Of a DNA stretch of 64,000 nt, positions 1-9,555 are shown piece by piece. The notes under the pieces are model-generated. The model ran no database searches. It had not been told where the DNA came from and saw nothing but the letters and a program-made list of their open reading frames with translations. Position numbers and translations under genes: made by a program. Origin of the DNA: Methanoculleus taiwanensis (GTDB taxonomy: Archaea; Halobacteriota; Methanomicrobia; Methanomicrobiales; Methanoculleaceae); NCBI RefSeq assembly GCF_004102725.1, contig NZ_LHQS01000001.1:875806-939805 (forward strand). Direction: 5' to 3'. The first letter of the stretch is position 1. Every line of letters begins with the position of its first letter.

Positions 1-118
1 ACCGTTAAGCAGATCACTTTATTTTCCCTCAAATGTATCATAAACTCACCTTTTCGCAAACAGGCTGCCGAGAAGACTCCCAGCATGTGCAAGGCATTAA
101 AAAGGTGGAATGGCGGGA

Positions 119-126
119 GTATATAG
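119..126 (+). promoter_or_regulatory. TATA-like promoter box
   Basis: The sequence GTATATAG sits just upstream of the AT-rich tandem repeats at 136-170, in otherwise GC-rich DNA. An archaeal start would be expected about 25 bases further, inside the repeats. No downstream plus-strand gene is evident, so the product may be a small RNA or nothing. Confidence 0.35.
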
Positions 127-135
127 TTTGCATTT

Positions 136-170
136 ACTTAATCTAATTAACCAACTTAATTTGATTAACC
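136..170. repeat. Tandem 17-bp AT-rich operator-like repeat (two copies)
   Basis: Two direct copies, 136-152 (ACTTAATCTAATTAACC) and 154-170 (ACTTAATTTGATTAACC), match at 15 of 17 positions with a period of 18. A 14-of-17 match lies on the minus strand at 19090-19106, upstream of the molybdate operon. The shared core TTGATTAAC and the promoter setting suggest a binding site for a common regulator. That function is inferred. Confidence 0.5.
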
Positions 171-424
171 TGCCCGTGCGGCGCCAGGGGGCTTCGATAT
201 TGCTGGAAATGCGGATTCCGTTCCGATTATGCCGTATCTGGGTGGTGCCGCCCTTCGGTGTGCTGCCGTCAGTCCCGGGAGGCCGCTCCGTATCAGGCTT
301 CCCGCGCTTAAGAGTGCCTGCGAGAGCTCCCCGGTGACCGCATCCGTGGAGTCCGACCAGATCGGGTCGGAAGAGAGAACGCTGCAGTGCCGGCAGTGGA
401 ATATGTTCTGCTAAAAATGTGGAA

Positions 425-466
425 GGGGATGGGTGAACTGCAGCCGATATCGATCACCCCATCCCC
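425..466. other. Inverted repeat / hairpin
   Basis: GGGGATGGGTGA at 425-436 pairs with TCACCCCATCCCC at 454-466 with one bulged C and a loop of about 17 bases. It lies beyond the 3' end of the minus-strand TrmO-like gene, 64 bases past its stop. It could be a terminator-like structure, but no T-run follows on that strand. Confidence 0.35.
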
Positions 467-529
467 GAGCCGGATGAAGAGGCCTACGATATGCTTTGGT
501 GACTGGATCAGCTGCCGAAACGGGTGTCC

Positions 530-1087
530 TCACACCCGCCGCTCGCCCACTTCCTTCATGAGCCCGTCCATCCATGCGGGAACCCGCACTTCCGTTTTCG
601 GGAATTGAGCAGGGACGTAGGGTTTGATGTCGACGACGGGGCTGCCGTCGACGGCGTCGAGGCCGGCAACCTCCAGCACGTTCTCCCGCCTTGCATGCAG
701 CCGGACGACGGTCATAAGCACGGGGTTCGGACGGGCAGGGCTGCAGGTTGCATAGATCCCCACCTTCGGGATATCCGTCCTGCCCATCGGGTGCACATGG
801 GTGAGCGACCGGCTATCCTCCGGCACTTTATGCCCCCAGTACAGCACCATGAGATGAGAATACTCCTCGATACCGTCGAGCACCCCGGTACAGTCCTCGC
901 TGAAGACGATCTTCGTGATCGCCCCGCTCGTGCTGCGGATATGATCCATACTTGCGTCATGCCCTTCCCGCATCGAGATGCCGTCCCTGTCGGCGACGAG
1001 GAAAGGCTGCTGTACTGTGCTGTGGACGGTCCCCACGGGGCGCAGGGTTATGGCCGTACCGATTGAATCGGGTGATGGTCTGTGCAT
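530..1087 (-). CDS. TrmO-family (TsaA-like) tRNA methyltransferase
   Basis: This encodes about 185 residues of the TrmO/TsaA beta-barrel family, whose known members use SAM to N6-methylate t6A37 of tRNA. Visible support is the N-terminal RPVGTVHS segment, the family motif ARPNPVLMTVVRL, and the later VDGSPVVDIKPYVP. The open frame extends upstream to 1309, but those 74 residues look non-homologous; I chose the ATG at 1087 because GGAG lies seven bases before it and the family fold begins there. A second family member is at 20047-20553 inside the molybdate operon and the two differ considerably, so they may have different substrates. The exact tRNA target here is not shown. Confidence 0.85.
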   Translation of the reverse strand: MHRPSPDSIGTAITLRPVGTVHSTVQQPFLVADRDGISMREGHDASMDHIRSTSGAITKIVFSEDCTGVLDGIEEYSHLMVLYWGHKVPEDSRSLTHVHPMGRTDIPKVGIYATCSPARPNPVLMTVVRLHARRENVLEVAGLDAVDGSPVVDIKPYVPAQFPKTEVRVPAWMDGLMKEVGERRV

Positions 1088-1354
1088 GATAGTTCTCCGA
1101 AGTTCTCTCGACGGATAGTTCCGCCGTCGGGTACGTAAGCAATTCATGGTTGTATCACTACCGGATGTGGCAATGTGTCCCTGTCGCTGTTGCTCTGTGG
1201 AGCTTCCTACCAGCTTTTCCGGGTGAAAATCTGCGTTTTGCCGGATTTCAGGCCTTATGGCAGGATGATATGGGTTCATTTGCCATAACGGGAAATATTT
1301 TTGGTTCAATTGATGAATACTAATGTCTAAGCAGCCCGGAGAATCAAATCGCGT

Positions 1355-4300
1355 ATGATATCAGTCCTTTATGTTGATGATGAGCCCGCTCTTCTCGATA
1401 TTGCAAAACTCTTCCTTGAAAAGAACGGTGAGCTGACCGTCGACACGGTTCCCTCTGCACACGAAGCCATCAGGCAACTGCAGCACCGGACGTACGACGC
1501 AATCGTCTCCGATTACCAGATGCCCGGGATGGACGGAATCGCGTTCCTGCAGCATGTCCGGTTCGGATTCGATCAGATCCCGTTCATCCTCTTCACCGGC
1601 CGGGGGCGTGAAGAGGTTGTCATCGAAGCCCTGAACAACGGCGCCGATTTTTACCTGCAGAAAGGAAGCGATCCGAAGGCACAGTTCCGTGAACTCGAGC
1701 ACAAGATCAGGCACGCTGTCTACCGGCGGCGTGCAGAGGTTCAGCTCCAGCAATCAGAGAAACGGATGGCCGATATCATCAATTTTCTGCCGGATGCAAC
1801 ATTCGCCATCGATCCGAAAGGGCACGTCATAGCGTGGAACAGGGCGATAGAGGAGATGACCGGCGTTGCTGCGGGAGATATCGTCGGCAGGGGGGACTTT
1901 GCATACGCTCTTCCGTTCTATGGCGAGCGCCGGCGCACGCTGATTGATCTCGTTCTCAAATGCGATAGGGGTTATTCACAGCAGCAGTACTCCAGCATCT
2001 CCAGAAGCAGCACCGGTATCGTTGTTGAAACCGAGTATGCGCATCCCAGGGGCAGAAATGTTGTTCTCTGGGCAAAGGCGGCCCCCCTCTACGACGAACA
2101 CGGCAATCTGATCGGTGCGATCGAATCGATCCGCGATATCACCGCTTTAAAGGCTGCCCAGCAGGACCTGGAGCAGAAGAACGAAGAACTGATGGCGGCG
2201 AACGAACAGCTGACTGCTGCTGAGGAAGAGATTCGCCAGCAGATGGATGAACTCGTCACCGCAGGGCAGGCACTCCGGCAGAGTGACGAGCGTTTCAGGT
2301 CGATCTACTGGTGGACGCAGGATGTCGTCATCTTCCACGCCCCGTGCCCGGGTGATGATGGCGACGTACCTGATTTCCTGATCGCCGACTGCAACCCGGC
2401 GTTTGAGCAGACATTCGGCATTCCCCGGGAGAAGGCAGTTGGCATGCGGGCGTCCGGGCTCTACGCCGACAGAAATCCGTCAGATAGAGAGATCTACCGC
2501 AGCGTCGCCGAGACCCGGGATTCTGTCCGGTTCGAGACATACTGCCCGCGTGAGGAGAGGCACTTCAGTGTTTGTGCCGTGCCCGTCGGCGAGGGCGGGT
2601 TTGCAACGATGAGCACGGATATCACGGACAGGATTGCATTCGAAAAGGCGCTGCTTGCCAAAACCGAAGACTTGGAGGCTGCGAATCAACACCTGACGGC
2701 GATGGAGGAGGAACTTCGCCAGCAGATGGATGATCTTGCCGCTGCGCACGATGAGATCCGCAGGAGCGAGACGCGCTACCGGGCGGTCGTCGAGGAGCAG
2801 ACTGAGATGATCTGCCGGTTCACGCCGGGCTTCATCTTTTCGTTCGCCAATGAAGCGTTCTGCCGGTTTTTTGGTAAAAAGCGGGAAGACTTTCTGAAAC
2901 GCAGGATCGACCCGGCGTTCATCCATCCGGATGATATCGGGAGGATACGCATACAACTGGAGGCGCTCACCGCCGAACACCCTGATGTGACGGTAGATCA
3001 GCGGGTGATGCTCTCCGACGGCGTGGTGCGCTGGGTGAAGTGGAATATCCGTGGACTGTACTTCACATCGGGTGAGATCTTCGGCTACCAGGCGGTGGGG
3101 CGCGACATCACCGATTACCTGCAGGTGAAGCATGCGGTCGAGCAGCGGTATCGCTTTGAGAAGACCCTTGCCGCCGTATCATCGCGGTTCATCACCCATG
3201 CTTCCTTTGATGCGGCAGTCACTGAATCCCTGCGGGATGTTGGAGTCCTGAGCGGTGCCTGCCGTGCGTATCTGTTCCTCCTGGACGGCGGCGGGAAGAG
3301 CATCAGCAATACCCACGAATGGTGCGGCGAAGGGGTAGTCTCCGAGCAGGATGCTCTCCAGAACCTCCCCTGCGATATGTTCCCGTGGTGGATGGCACGC
3401 CTTCGCAATGGCGAGATCATCGTCATCCCCGACGTTTCGTCGCTCCCGGAAGAGGCCTGTGCAGAGAGGGAGATCCTTGAGAGCCAGAGTATACAATCGG
3501 TTCTGGTTCTGCCGGTGCAGATCCGCGGAGAACTCATCGGGTTTATCGGGCTTGACAATGTCACCTGCACCCGGGAGTGGTGCCCGGAAGATGCGGAGCT
3601 CCTCCGCATATCGTCGGAGCTCATCGGCAGCGCACTGGAGCGAAAGCGCATGGAGGATGCCCTCCGGGAGAGAGAGGCGCATTTCCAGTTCCTGGTGAAT
3701 CACTCCTCCGACATCTTCCTGATCGTCAACCCGGACGCCACGATCCGCTACGTCAGTCCCGTCGTCGCCACTATCACCGGGTATCCGGCAGAAGAATGTA
3801 CGGGGTCGATCTTCGACCATGCGCATCCCGACGACGCCCCGCTCCTCCGCCGGCACTGGAACGATATGATCCGCAATCGGACTGCCTCGTTTCAGTTCGA
3901 TTACCGTGCGATCCATAAGTACGGAAACCTGCTCTACTTTGAGGGATTGGGGCAGAATTATCTGGACGATCCGTCGATTCACGGCATCATCGTGAACATC
4001 CGCGACGTTACCGGGAGGAAGCGGACGGAACGGGCGGTGCAGGAAGCGAACCGAAAACTGCATCTGCTCTCGAGCGTTACCCGGCACGATATTCTCAATC
4101 AGGTGACGGTTCAGCTCGGGTACGCCGAGATTGCCGGGCAGAGTAGTTCCGCCAGCGAACTCTGTGAATGCATCCGGAACTTCGAGAGCTCGGCCCGCAC
4201 GATCCAGCGGCAGATCGAATTTACTCGCGACTACCAGAACCTCGGGATAAAAAATCCCGTCTGGATAAGCATCTCCGACGTTCTTGCGAAGGTCAGGGAG

Positions 4301-4678
4301 CCGCATGTCGTCATTCACAACGATCTCTGGGGCATAGAGATCTTCGGAGACCCGCTTCTTGAGAAGGTGTTTGAAAACCTGCTTGACAACACTATCCGCC
4401 ACGGCACGAATGCGACCACGGTTCGTGTCTCCTATCGTATATCCCCCGACGGGTTGACGATCCTCTGGGAGGATGACGGTACCGGGATTCCCGATAGCCA
4501 GAAAGAATTGATATTCGAACGGGGATATGGAAGAAATACGGGGCTTGGTCTGTACCTGTCGCGGGAGATCCTTGCTATAACCGGTATCGCTCTCCGGGAG
4601 ACGGGAACCTTTGGCGAGGGGGCGCGGTTCGAGATATCCGTGCCGAACGGGGCATATACGATCACGGCAGCTGCCTGA
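1355..4678 (+). CDS. Hybrid sensor histidine kinase: REC, PAS repeats, GAF, HATPase
   Basis: This is an 1107-residue cytoplasmic signalling protein with no obvious membrane segment. In order it has an N-terminal receiver domain (residues 1-120; acidic pair D8-D9, phosphoacceptor D53, K103), PAS about 135-270, a coiled coil, PAS about 312-430, a second similar coiled coil, PAS about 475-600, a GAF-like region about 615-765, PAS about 775-895, and a kinase core. The H-box is SVTRHDILNQ with H911; the N-box region is ENLLDNTIRHG and the G-box GRNTGLGLYLS. The two linkers (KNEELMAANEQLTAAEEEIR and KTEDLEAANQHLTAMEEELR) are clearly duplicated. This is a common methanogen kinase style. No output regulator is adjacent, so its signal and partner are unknown. 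Confidence 0.93.
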   Translation: MISVLYVDDEPALLDIAKLFLEKNGELTVDTVPSAHEAIRQLQHRTYDAIVSDYQMPGMDGIAFLQHVRFGFDQIPFILFTGRGREEVVIEALNNGADFYLQKGSDPKAQFRELEHKIRHAVYRRRAEVQLQQSEKRMADIINFLPDATFAIDPKGHVIAWNRAIEEMTGVAAGDIVGRGDFAYALPFYGERRRTLIDLVLKCDRGYSQQQYSSISRSSTGIVVETEYAHPRGRNVVLWAKAAPLYDEHGNLIGAIESIRDITALKAAQQDLEQKNEELMAANEQLTAAEEEIRQQMDELVTAGQALRQSDERFRSIYWWTQDVVIFHAPCPGDDGDVPDFLIADCNPAFEQTFGIPREKAVGMRASGLYADRNPSDREIYRSVAETRDSVRFETYCPREERHFSVCAVPVGEGGFATMSTDITDRIAFEKALLAKTEDLEAANQHLTAMEEELRQQMDDLAAAHDEIRRSETRYRAVVEEQTEMICRFTPGFIFSFANEAFCRFFGKKREDFLKRRIDPAFIHPDDIGRIRIQLEALTAEHPDVTVDQRVMLSDGVVRWVKWNIRGLYFTSGEIFGYQAVGRDITDYLQVKHAVEQRYRFEKTLAAVSSRFITHASFDAAVTESLRDVGVLSGACRAYLFLLDGGGKSISNTHEWCGEGVVSEQDALQNLPCDMFPWWMARLRNGEIIVIPDVSSLPEEACAEREILESQSIQSVLVLPVQIRGELIGFIGLDNVTCTREWCPEDAELLRISSELIGSALERKRMEDALREREAHFQFLVNHSSDIFLIVNPDATIRYVSPVVATITGYPAEECTGSIFDHAHPDDAPLLRRHWNDMIRNRTASFQFDYRAIHKYGNLLYFEGLGQNYLDDPSIHGIIVNIRDVTGRKRTERAVQEANRKLHLLSSVTRHDILNQVTVQLGYAEIAGQSSSASELCECIRNFESSARTIQRQIEFTRDYQNLGIKNPVWISISDVLAKVREPHVVIHNDLWGIEIFGDPLLEKVFENLLDNTIRHGTNATTVRVSYRISPDGLTILWEDDGTGIPDSQKELIFERGYGRNTGLGLYLSREILAITGIALRETGTFGEGARFEISVPNGAYTITAAA

Positions 4679-4777
4679 TCAGCCCCGCCCTGGAACCGGT
4701 ATGGCCGTAAGGAGACCTGATCGCCGCTGCTCCGTGATCACCGGCATCGGCCGGACCGGTTCCTCTTCAATCCCGTA

Positions 4778-5212
4778 TCACGCCGTCGCTGCCCGTACCA
4801 TGGGGCAGACGTTACACCCCTCCATCTCGCCGAAGCAGAAGGCGAACCGCTCCCTGATCGACGTCGGAAGATCTTTTTCCGGGATCGGCACCCAGCCGAA
4901 AGTTCCGTAGAACGGGATCAGGATGAGCGTTGAGTGGATGTAGATCGTCTCGTGCCCGCATCTGTCGAGCAGTGCCAGGACGGCAACCCGTGCGAGCCCT
5001 CTGCCCCGGTAGTCGTCCAGCGTAAAGACGCAGTCCATCTCGTTGCCGTCCGGGTGCCGGGTGAACCGGGCGGTCGCGGCGAGATTTCCGTCCTCGAAGA
5101 CGCCGAAGATGCGTTCGGAATCCGGGTCGGCCTTCTGGCCGCGGTACTTCTTCCATACCTCCTCGGCGAGCGGGAACTCGGCAGGCATAAGTTCACGGGC
5201 AGTCTCTGTCAT
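4778..5212 (-). CDS. GNAT-family N-acetyltransferase
   Basis: This encodes about 144 residues with the GNAT acetyl-CoA-binding motif DDYRGRGLARVAVLALL in its middle and the typical beta-alpha layout around it. The C-terminus has an unusual CNVCPMV segment with two cysteines. The open frame runs up to 5287, but the sequence before residue 26 is not GNAT-like, so I place the start at the ATG at 5212. It stands alone, convergent with the histidine kinase gene. The substrate cannot be told from sequence. Confidence 0.82.
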   Translation of the reverse strand: MTETARELMPAEFPLAEEVWKKYRGQKADPDSERIFGVFEDGNLAATARFTRHPDGNEMDCVFTLDDYRGRGLARVAVLALLDRCGHETIYIHSTLILIPFYGTFGWVPIPEKDLPTSIRERFAFCFGEMEGCNVCPMVRAATA

Positions 5213-5422
5213 CTGATCGGTATACTGCACCGCTGCTCGTGAAGCTATCGGAGCGGTACGGCTCAGCCCCCGCCGCAACATGATCACCAGCGGTGCGAGC
5301 GCCCTCCTCCTGCGGGGAACACCTCACCCGGATACTGGCGTCGGGATACTGCGGCCTGCATCACGCGCCCCTCTAAAAAAGACTGCGTCTTCTCCGGCTG
5401 CTGCCGGAGACGTTCCGCCGGG

Positions 5423-6277
5423 CTACCGTGTCCCGCAGCAGGCGCACCCGGTCGGTTTCCGGGCGCTGACCTTGACGCTCACGATGCTCTCGAGGAGCGC
5501 TTTCCGCCCGGCTTCGTCGAGGGAGAGGCCGTCGAGAGTCTCTGCAAGCACCGGTTCGCTGACGATATGGTCGAGCGGGAAGACCGTCTCCCCGACGACC
5601 GTAATCTCGTCGAAGCCAGCACCGGCGATCTCCCTGAGATACTCGCCCTTCTGCAGCGCTCCGGAGACGCAGCTCGTGTAGAAGAGCTCCGACTCGTGGA
5701 TGGGCGCCGGGAGGGGCATCGTCAGCACGATGTCCGAGACCATGAGCCTCCCTCCCGGGCGGAGCACCCGGAAAGCCTCCGCAAAGACCTGTCGTTTGTC
5801 GGGCGAGAGATTGATGACGCAGTTTGAGATGATCGCGTCGACCGAGCTGTCCGCCACCGGGAGGTGCTCAATCTCGCCGAGCCGGAACTCGACGTTGGCG
5901 TACCCGGCTTTCCGTGCATTCTCCCGCGCCCGCTCGAGCATCTCGGGGGTCATATCGACGCCGATCACCCGCCCTGTCTCCCCGACCCGCTCGGCCGCGA
6001 GGAAACTGTCAAAACCGCCCCCGGATCCGAGATCGAGGACGGTCTCGCCCTCCCGAAGGGACGCAAGCGCCACGGGATTCCCGCACCCGAGCCCGAGGTT
6101 CGCGCCCTCCGGAACTCCTCCGATCTCCTCCGCCGAGTAGCCAAGGCCAAGGCTCACCGACTCGACCGACCGGCCGCTACCGCAGCACCCGCTGCCGCAT
6201 CCGCACCCCGATGCTTCCTGCCGGGCCACCTGCCCGTATCTGCTTCGCACCTGTCTGCGAACGTTGTCTTCCTTCAT
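5423..6277 (-). CDS. arsM: Arsenite S-adenosylmethionine methyltransferase (ArsM)
   Basis: This 284-residue class I methyltransferase has the SAM motif VLDLGSGGGFD (residues 80-90) and the family segments SNCVINLSPDK and FYTSCVSGAL. Cysteines C65, C153 and C203 match the three conserved arsenic-binding cysteines of ArsM enzymes, which methylate As(III) in the cytosol. The N-terminus carries an extra cysteine/glycine-rich stretch (about residues 24-35), and the C-terminus ends in another CACC. It lies 22 bases downstream of an AbrB-type regulator and is probably co-transcribed with it. Confidence 0.92.
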   Translation of the reverse strand: MKEDNVRRQVRSRYGQVARQEASGCGCGSGCCGSGRSVESVSLGLGYSAEEIGGVPEGANLGLGCGNPVALASLREGETVLDLGSGGGFDSFLAAERVGETGRVIGVDMTPEMLERARENARKAGYANVEFRLGEIEHLPVADSSVDAIISNCVINLSPDKRQVFAEAFRVLRPGGRLMVSDIVLTMPLPAPIHESELFYTSCVSGALQKGEYLREIAGAGFDEITVVGETVFPLDHIVSEPVLAETLDGLSLDEAGRKALLESIVSVKVSARKPTGCACCGTR

Positions 6278-6299
6278 CGTTAAAGCTCCGTATGGGGTC

Positions 6300-6569
6300 T
6301 TATTCCCTGCCGCCTGCGATATCTTCCATCATGGGAGCAAGGAGGTTCGTTACCATCCTGTTGAAATGATCCGCCTTGATCAGCGTGATGCAGCAGACGT
6401 CGCCCTCGTTTTCCCAGAAGACGACCGCAAGCCGGTCGCCGGGAGCGATCTTCGCCCTTTCTCGGATATCTTTCGGAAGCACCATCTGCCCCCGCGCGTC
6501 GACGCTCACGACTGCTTCGATGGAGCAGGAACAGGGGGACGGCCGATCATCTCTCGGGATGTTTGCCAT
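6300..6569 (-). CDS. AbrB/SpoVT-type DNA-binding protein, HgcAB-associated-like
   Basis: This 89-residue protein contains one AbrB-like swapped-hairpin domain: VVSVDARGQMVLPKDIRERA then PGDRLAVVFWENEGD. A short cysteine pair (CSCS) precedes the domain. The arrangement resembles small AbrB proteins found with the mercury-methylation genes hgcAB in anaerobes; hgcA and hgcB are not in this window. Here it precedes arsM and probably controls it. An inverted repeat just upstream of its start (6577-6591) could be its own operator. The start ATG at 6569 follows GGTGA. Confidence 0.85.
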   Translation of the reverse strand: MANIPRDDRPSPCSCSIEAVVSVDARGQMVLPKDIRERAKIAPGDRLAVVFWENEGDVCCITLIKADHFNRMVTNLLAPMMEDIAGGRE

Positions 6570-6576
6570 GCAGGTT

Positions 6577-6591
6577 CACCATATGATGGTG
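6577..6591. promoter_or_regulatory. Inverted repeat upstream of abrB-arsM
   Basis: CACCAT-ATG-ATGGTG is a perfect inverted repeat with a 3-base spacer, lying 8-22 bases before the AbrB start codon and downstream of a TATA-like TTTTATAC (about 6604-6611, minus strand). Its position in the short leader fits autoregulation, which is inferred. Confidence 0.4.
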
Positions 6592-6723
6592 GTCGGGCAC
6601 AGCGTATAAAATTTCTGAATGTTCTGAATAATCAGGAGATTGGGATCTGCCTGTTCAAGAAGTGTTGTCACAGAGGTTACGGCAGAGCCCGAACACTCCG
6701 GGGTGGAACCCCTGCCGCCTGTT

Positions 6724-7869
6724 TCAGGTGATCAGGGGCGGCACCTGCCGGACCTCCTCTTCCGTCCTGGTGATCCTGCTCTCCCGCACGAGATCGGCAT
6801 AGTCGTCGAACCATACCGCCTCCGGGAGTCTCCGGTAGACCATAAACTTCCCGATATCCTCCCTCCTTGCCGCCTGGTGATATTTGAGATAAACATGCTC
6901 GTCGTCGAGCCCGACGACTGCGATCTTCCCGGTGCGATGCGACATGGCGAAGATCGACCGCCTGGCAAGCCCGGAGCAGCGGCTTTTGGCCTGTTCAAAG
7001 ATCCGGTAGCCCTCCTCCACCGGCACGGCGAAGTGCTGGTTGCCGAGTGTCGGGCGGCACTGGAAGACGTAGTAGGGGGCGACGCCGGCAAACGAGAGGC
7101 TCCGGAAGAGCTCTGTGAGCACCGCCGGGTCGTCGTTGATGCCTTTGAGGAGGGGTGTCTGGTTCGCGAGCATCGCACCGGCGCTCTGCAGGATATCGAG
7201 CGCCCGGAGAGCCGGATCGGTCAGCTCCCGCGGATGGGTGAACTGCGTCATGATGTAGATCCGCCCTTCCGGGGTGCTGTAGCGCCGGATCATCCCGGGG
7301 AGGGCTGGGTCGTCGATGATGCGGTAGGGATTGAACGCCGGGATCTTGGTGCCGATCCGGACGATCTTCACGTGCTCGATCTCCCGAATCTGCCTGATGA
7401 TCCGCTCAAGCCGGGGCGTCGCGAGGAACAGGGGATCGCCGCCGGAGATGAGGACGCCCGAGATCTCGGGATGCTGGCGAATGTAGGCGATATCGGCCGA
7501 AATATCCCTCGCCACCTCATTGGTGTGCTGCATGAAGAGCCGTTTCCTGAAGCAGTAGCGGCAGTATCCCGCGCAGAGATCGCTCACAAGCAGGAGGGCG
7601 GTCTGGTCGTACTTGTGCTCCATCCCGGGTGCCACCACGTAGGCGCTCTCCCCGGACGCATCGAGGCTCCCCCATTCCACGAGTTCCTCGGGATCGGGGA
7701 TGGCGATCCTCCTGATAGGATCGCCGGGGTCGCGCCAGTCGATGAGGGAGAGGTAGTAATCGTTCGAGCGGAACGCGAATTTACGCGCTACTTCGGCGAG
7801 TTGCTCCCGCTCGTCCGCAGGGATTTGCACGACCTTCCTGATATCGGTAGTGTACTTTGGTCCGGCCAT
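6724..7869 (-). CDS. KamA-family radical SAM protein (lysine 2,3-aminomutase-like)
   Basis: This 381-residue enzyme carries the radical-SAM cluster motif CAGYCRYC (C99, C103, C106) and the KamA landmarks [10 protein letters not shown] and [14 protein letters not shown] segments. KamA enzymes use PLP and SAM to move an amino group from C2 to C3 of lysine; methanogens use this for the osmolyte N-epsilon-acetyl-beta-lysine. The acetyltransferase ablB is not adjacent, so a different amino-acid substrate or a stand-alone role is possible. A TATA box at 7896-7903 lies 27 bases before the ATG, so the transcript is probably leaderless. Confidence 0.85.
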   Translation of the reverse strand: MAGPKYTTDIRKVVQIPADEREQLAEVARKFAFRSNDYYLSLIDWRDPGDPIRRIAIPDPEELVEWGSLDASGESAYVVAPGMEHKYDQTALLLVSDLCAGYCRYCFRKRLFMQHTNEVARDISADIAYIRQHPEISGVLISGGDPLFLATPRLERIIRQIREIEHVKIVRIGTKIPAFNPYRIIDDPALPGMIRRYSTPEGRIYIMTQFTHPRELTDPALRALDILQSAGAMLANQTPLLKGINDDPAVLTELFRSLSFAGVAPYYVFQCRPTLGNQHFAVPVEEGYRIFEQAKSRCSGLARRSIFAMSHRTGKIAVVGLDDEHVYLKYHQAARREDIGKFMVYRRLPEAVWFDDYADLVRESRITRTEEEVRQVPPLIT

Positions 7870-7895
7870 TCTGGTTCCCGAATACTATTCCAAAA

Positions 7896-7903
7896 TATTT
7901 ATA
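7896..7903 (-). promoter_or_regulatory. TATA box of the kamA-like gene
   Basis: TATAAATA on the minus strand lies 27 bases upstream of the ATG at 7869, the standard archaeal TATA-to-start distance. This supports a leaderless mRNA and fixes that start. Confidence 0.7.
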
Positions 7904-8108
7904 CAAATCGGGAAATCGAAGGTCCGGAGTACCTCGCTTCCGGGAGGGATCGAGGTCTCTGCTCCGAACCCGTAATGCCGTGATGCGTCCCGCAGGGGAG
8001 AACGGGGCCGGTTCGTCAGGCAGAGCGATGCCTCAAAGGAACTCTGATGGGCACCGGCACACATACCTTTTCTGCCGTCACTATCTGTTCATACGTACGG
8101 AAGCTACC

Positions 8109-8918
8109 ATGAATCCAACGACATGCGCCGATATCCTGGCGCGCGTGCGGTCGGCGCGGCCGCTCGTGCACCATATCACGAACTGTGTTACGATCAACGA
8201 CTGCGCCAATATTACGATAGCCGCCGGTGCCGCCCCGGTGATGGCCGCGGCTCCCGAAGAGGCGGGCGAGATGGTCGGTGCTGCAGGCGCGCTCGTCCTG
8301 AACATCGGGACACTCTCCCGCGATCAGGTCGAATCCATGCTCATCGCCGGCGTGAGGGCGAACGAACTCGGTATCCCGGTCGTCCTCGACCCGGTCGGCG
8401 CGGGGGCGACACGGCTACGAACCGAGAGTGTCGCGCGGCTCCTCGACCGGATCGAGATCGCCGTCCTGAAAGGGAACGCCGGCGAGATCGGCACGATAGC
8501 CGGTACCGGAGGACGTGTCCGGGGCGTGGATTCGGGCGGCGTCACCGGTGACCCGGTCGAGACCGCACGGGAATGCGCTCGCACGACCGGAGCCGTCATC
8601 GCGATGAGCGGGGCGACCGATATCGTCACCGACGGCAGAAGGGTCGTCCTGGTAGAAAACGGCACGCCCCTGATGGGGCAACTATCGGGTACCGGGTGCA
8701 TGGCGGCATCGGTCACGGGAGCCTTCGTCGCGGTCGAGAGCGACCGCACAATCGCGGCGGCAGCGGCGCTCGCGGCATTCGGAAGAGCGGGAGAGCGTGC
8801 GGCTGCGAAGGCGAGCGGCCCCTACTCCTTCCGGACGGGGCTTATCGACGAGCTCTTCACCCTCACGGAGGACGATCTCGCCGGACACACACGGGTGAGG
8901 ACGATCGATGGCCTATGA
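8109..8918 (+). CDS. thiM: Hydroxyethylthiazole kinase ThiM
   Basis: This 269-residue protein phosphorylates 4-methyl-5-(2-hydroxyethyl)thiazole in the thiamine salvage branch. The family signatures are [17 protein letters not shown] at the N-terminus, [13 protein letters not shown] in the middle, and GQLSGTGCM near the active site. The open frame starts at 7857, but the family N-terminus begins at the ATG at 8109. Its last 11 bases overlap thiE, so the two enzymes are translated together. Confidence 0.95.
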   Translation: MNPTTCADILARVRSARPLVHHITNCVTINDCANITIAAGAAPVMAAAPEEAGEMVGAAGALVLNIGTLSRDQVESMLIAGVRANELGIPVVLDPVGAGATRLRTESVARLLDRIEIAVLKGNAGEIGTIAGTGGRVRGVDSGGVTGDPVETARECARTTGAVIAMSGATDIVTDGRRVVLVENGTPLMGQLSGTGCMAASVTGAFVAVESDRTIAAAAALAAFGRAGERAAAKASGPYSFRTGLIDELFTLTEDDLAGHTRVRTIDGL

Positions 8919-9549
8919 CCTCTACGTGGTGACCGACGAAGCGATCGGCCGCGGCCGGACGCACGCCGAGCTTGCCCGGTCTGCGGTCGCCGGCGGGGCG
9001 GATGCCATTCAGCTCCGCGACAAAACACTCTCGTGCCGGGACCTCCTCGCGGCCGCACACGAGATCCGGGCGGTCACCTCTGCAGGAGACGCCCTCTTCA
9101 TCGTGAACGACCGCCTTGACGTGGCGCTTGCCGCAGGAGCGGACGGCGTCCACCTCGGGCAGAGCGATCTGCCGCTCGAATCTGCACGACGGATCGCACC
9201 GCCCGGTTTCATCATCGGCGTCTCCGTAGGATCCGTCGAAGAAGCGGCTTTTGCCGTGGCCGGCGGCGCCGATTACGTCGCGCTCAGCCCGGTATTCTCG
9301 ACCGGATCGAAAGAGGATGCCGGCTCCGGCTACGGGCTTGCCGTCCTTGCCGCGATCCGGTCGGCAGTCTCCGTACCCGTGCTGGCGATCGGCGGTATCG
9401 GGTGCCATAATGTCGGGGAGGTGATCGCCGCCGGAGCCGACGGCGTCGCGGTCATCTCGGCGGTGGTTGGTGCATCGGACGTTACGGCGGCCGTATGTGG
9501 GCTGAAATCGCTGATCGCCGCTGCAAAAGAGGGTGGCGGCCGCCGGTGA
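8908..9549 (+). CDS. thiE: Thiamine-phosphate synthase ThiE
   Basis: This 213-residue TIM-barrel enzyme joins hydroxymethylpyrimidine diphosphate with thiazole phosphate to give thiamine phosphate. Visible family features are LYVVTDE at the start, [31 protein letters not shown], and the phosphate-binding VLAIGGIG. It overlaps thiM by 11 bases. It ends 6 bases before the stop of the convergent nadA. Confidence 0.95.
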   Translation: MAYDLYVVTDEAIGRGRTHAELARSAVAGGADAIQLRDKTLSCRDLLAAAHEIRAVTSAGDALFIVNDRLDVALAAGADGVHLGQSDLPLESARRIAPPGFIIGVSVGSVEEAAFAVAGGADYVALSPVFSTGSKEDAGSGYGLAVLAAIRSAVSVPVLAIGGIGCHNVGEVIAAGADGVAVISAVVGASDVTAAVCGLKSLIAAAKEGGGRR

Positions 9550-9555
9550 TCCGTC

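Larger units (their letters stand above)
1..529. other. Intergenic region, no convincing gene
   Basis: I see no complete gene in this stretch. It carries a TATA-like box near 119-126 followed by two near-identical AT-rich repeats (136-170), and a hairpin whose arms lie at 425-436 and 454-466 (one bulged C). On the minus strand, roughly 180-408, one frame reads a short CxxC-containing stretch (HCRHC then SSDPIWSDSTDAV) that looks protein-like but has no start codon after a preceding TAG, so it may be a gene remnant. The plus-strand frames here look like chance ORFs. Confidence 0.5.

Noticed and set aside
3179..4402. Long minus-strand ORF opposite the histidine kinase
   Set aside because: It mirrors the high-GC coding strand, has no domain signature and lies wholly inside a clear kinase gene.
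6640..7983. 447-residue plus-strand ORF opposite the KamA-like gene
   Set aside because: The opposite strand carries an unmistakable radical-SAM enzyme; this frame is compositionally a shadow.
7900..8108. Possible TPP riboswitch before thiM
   Set aside because: A stretch near 7966-8000 weakly resembles the 3' part of a TPP aptamer (GAACC, TAATGCC, then AGGGGA), but the essential CTGAGA element and the pairing arms are missing.
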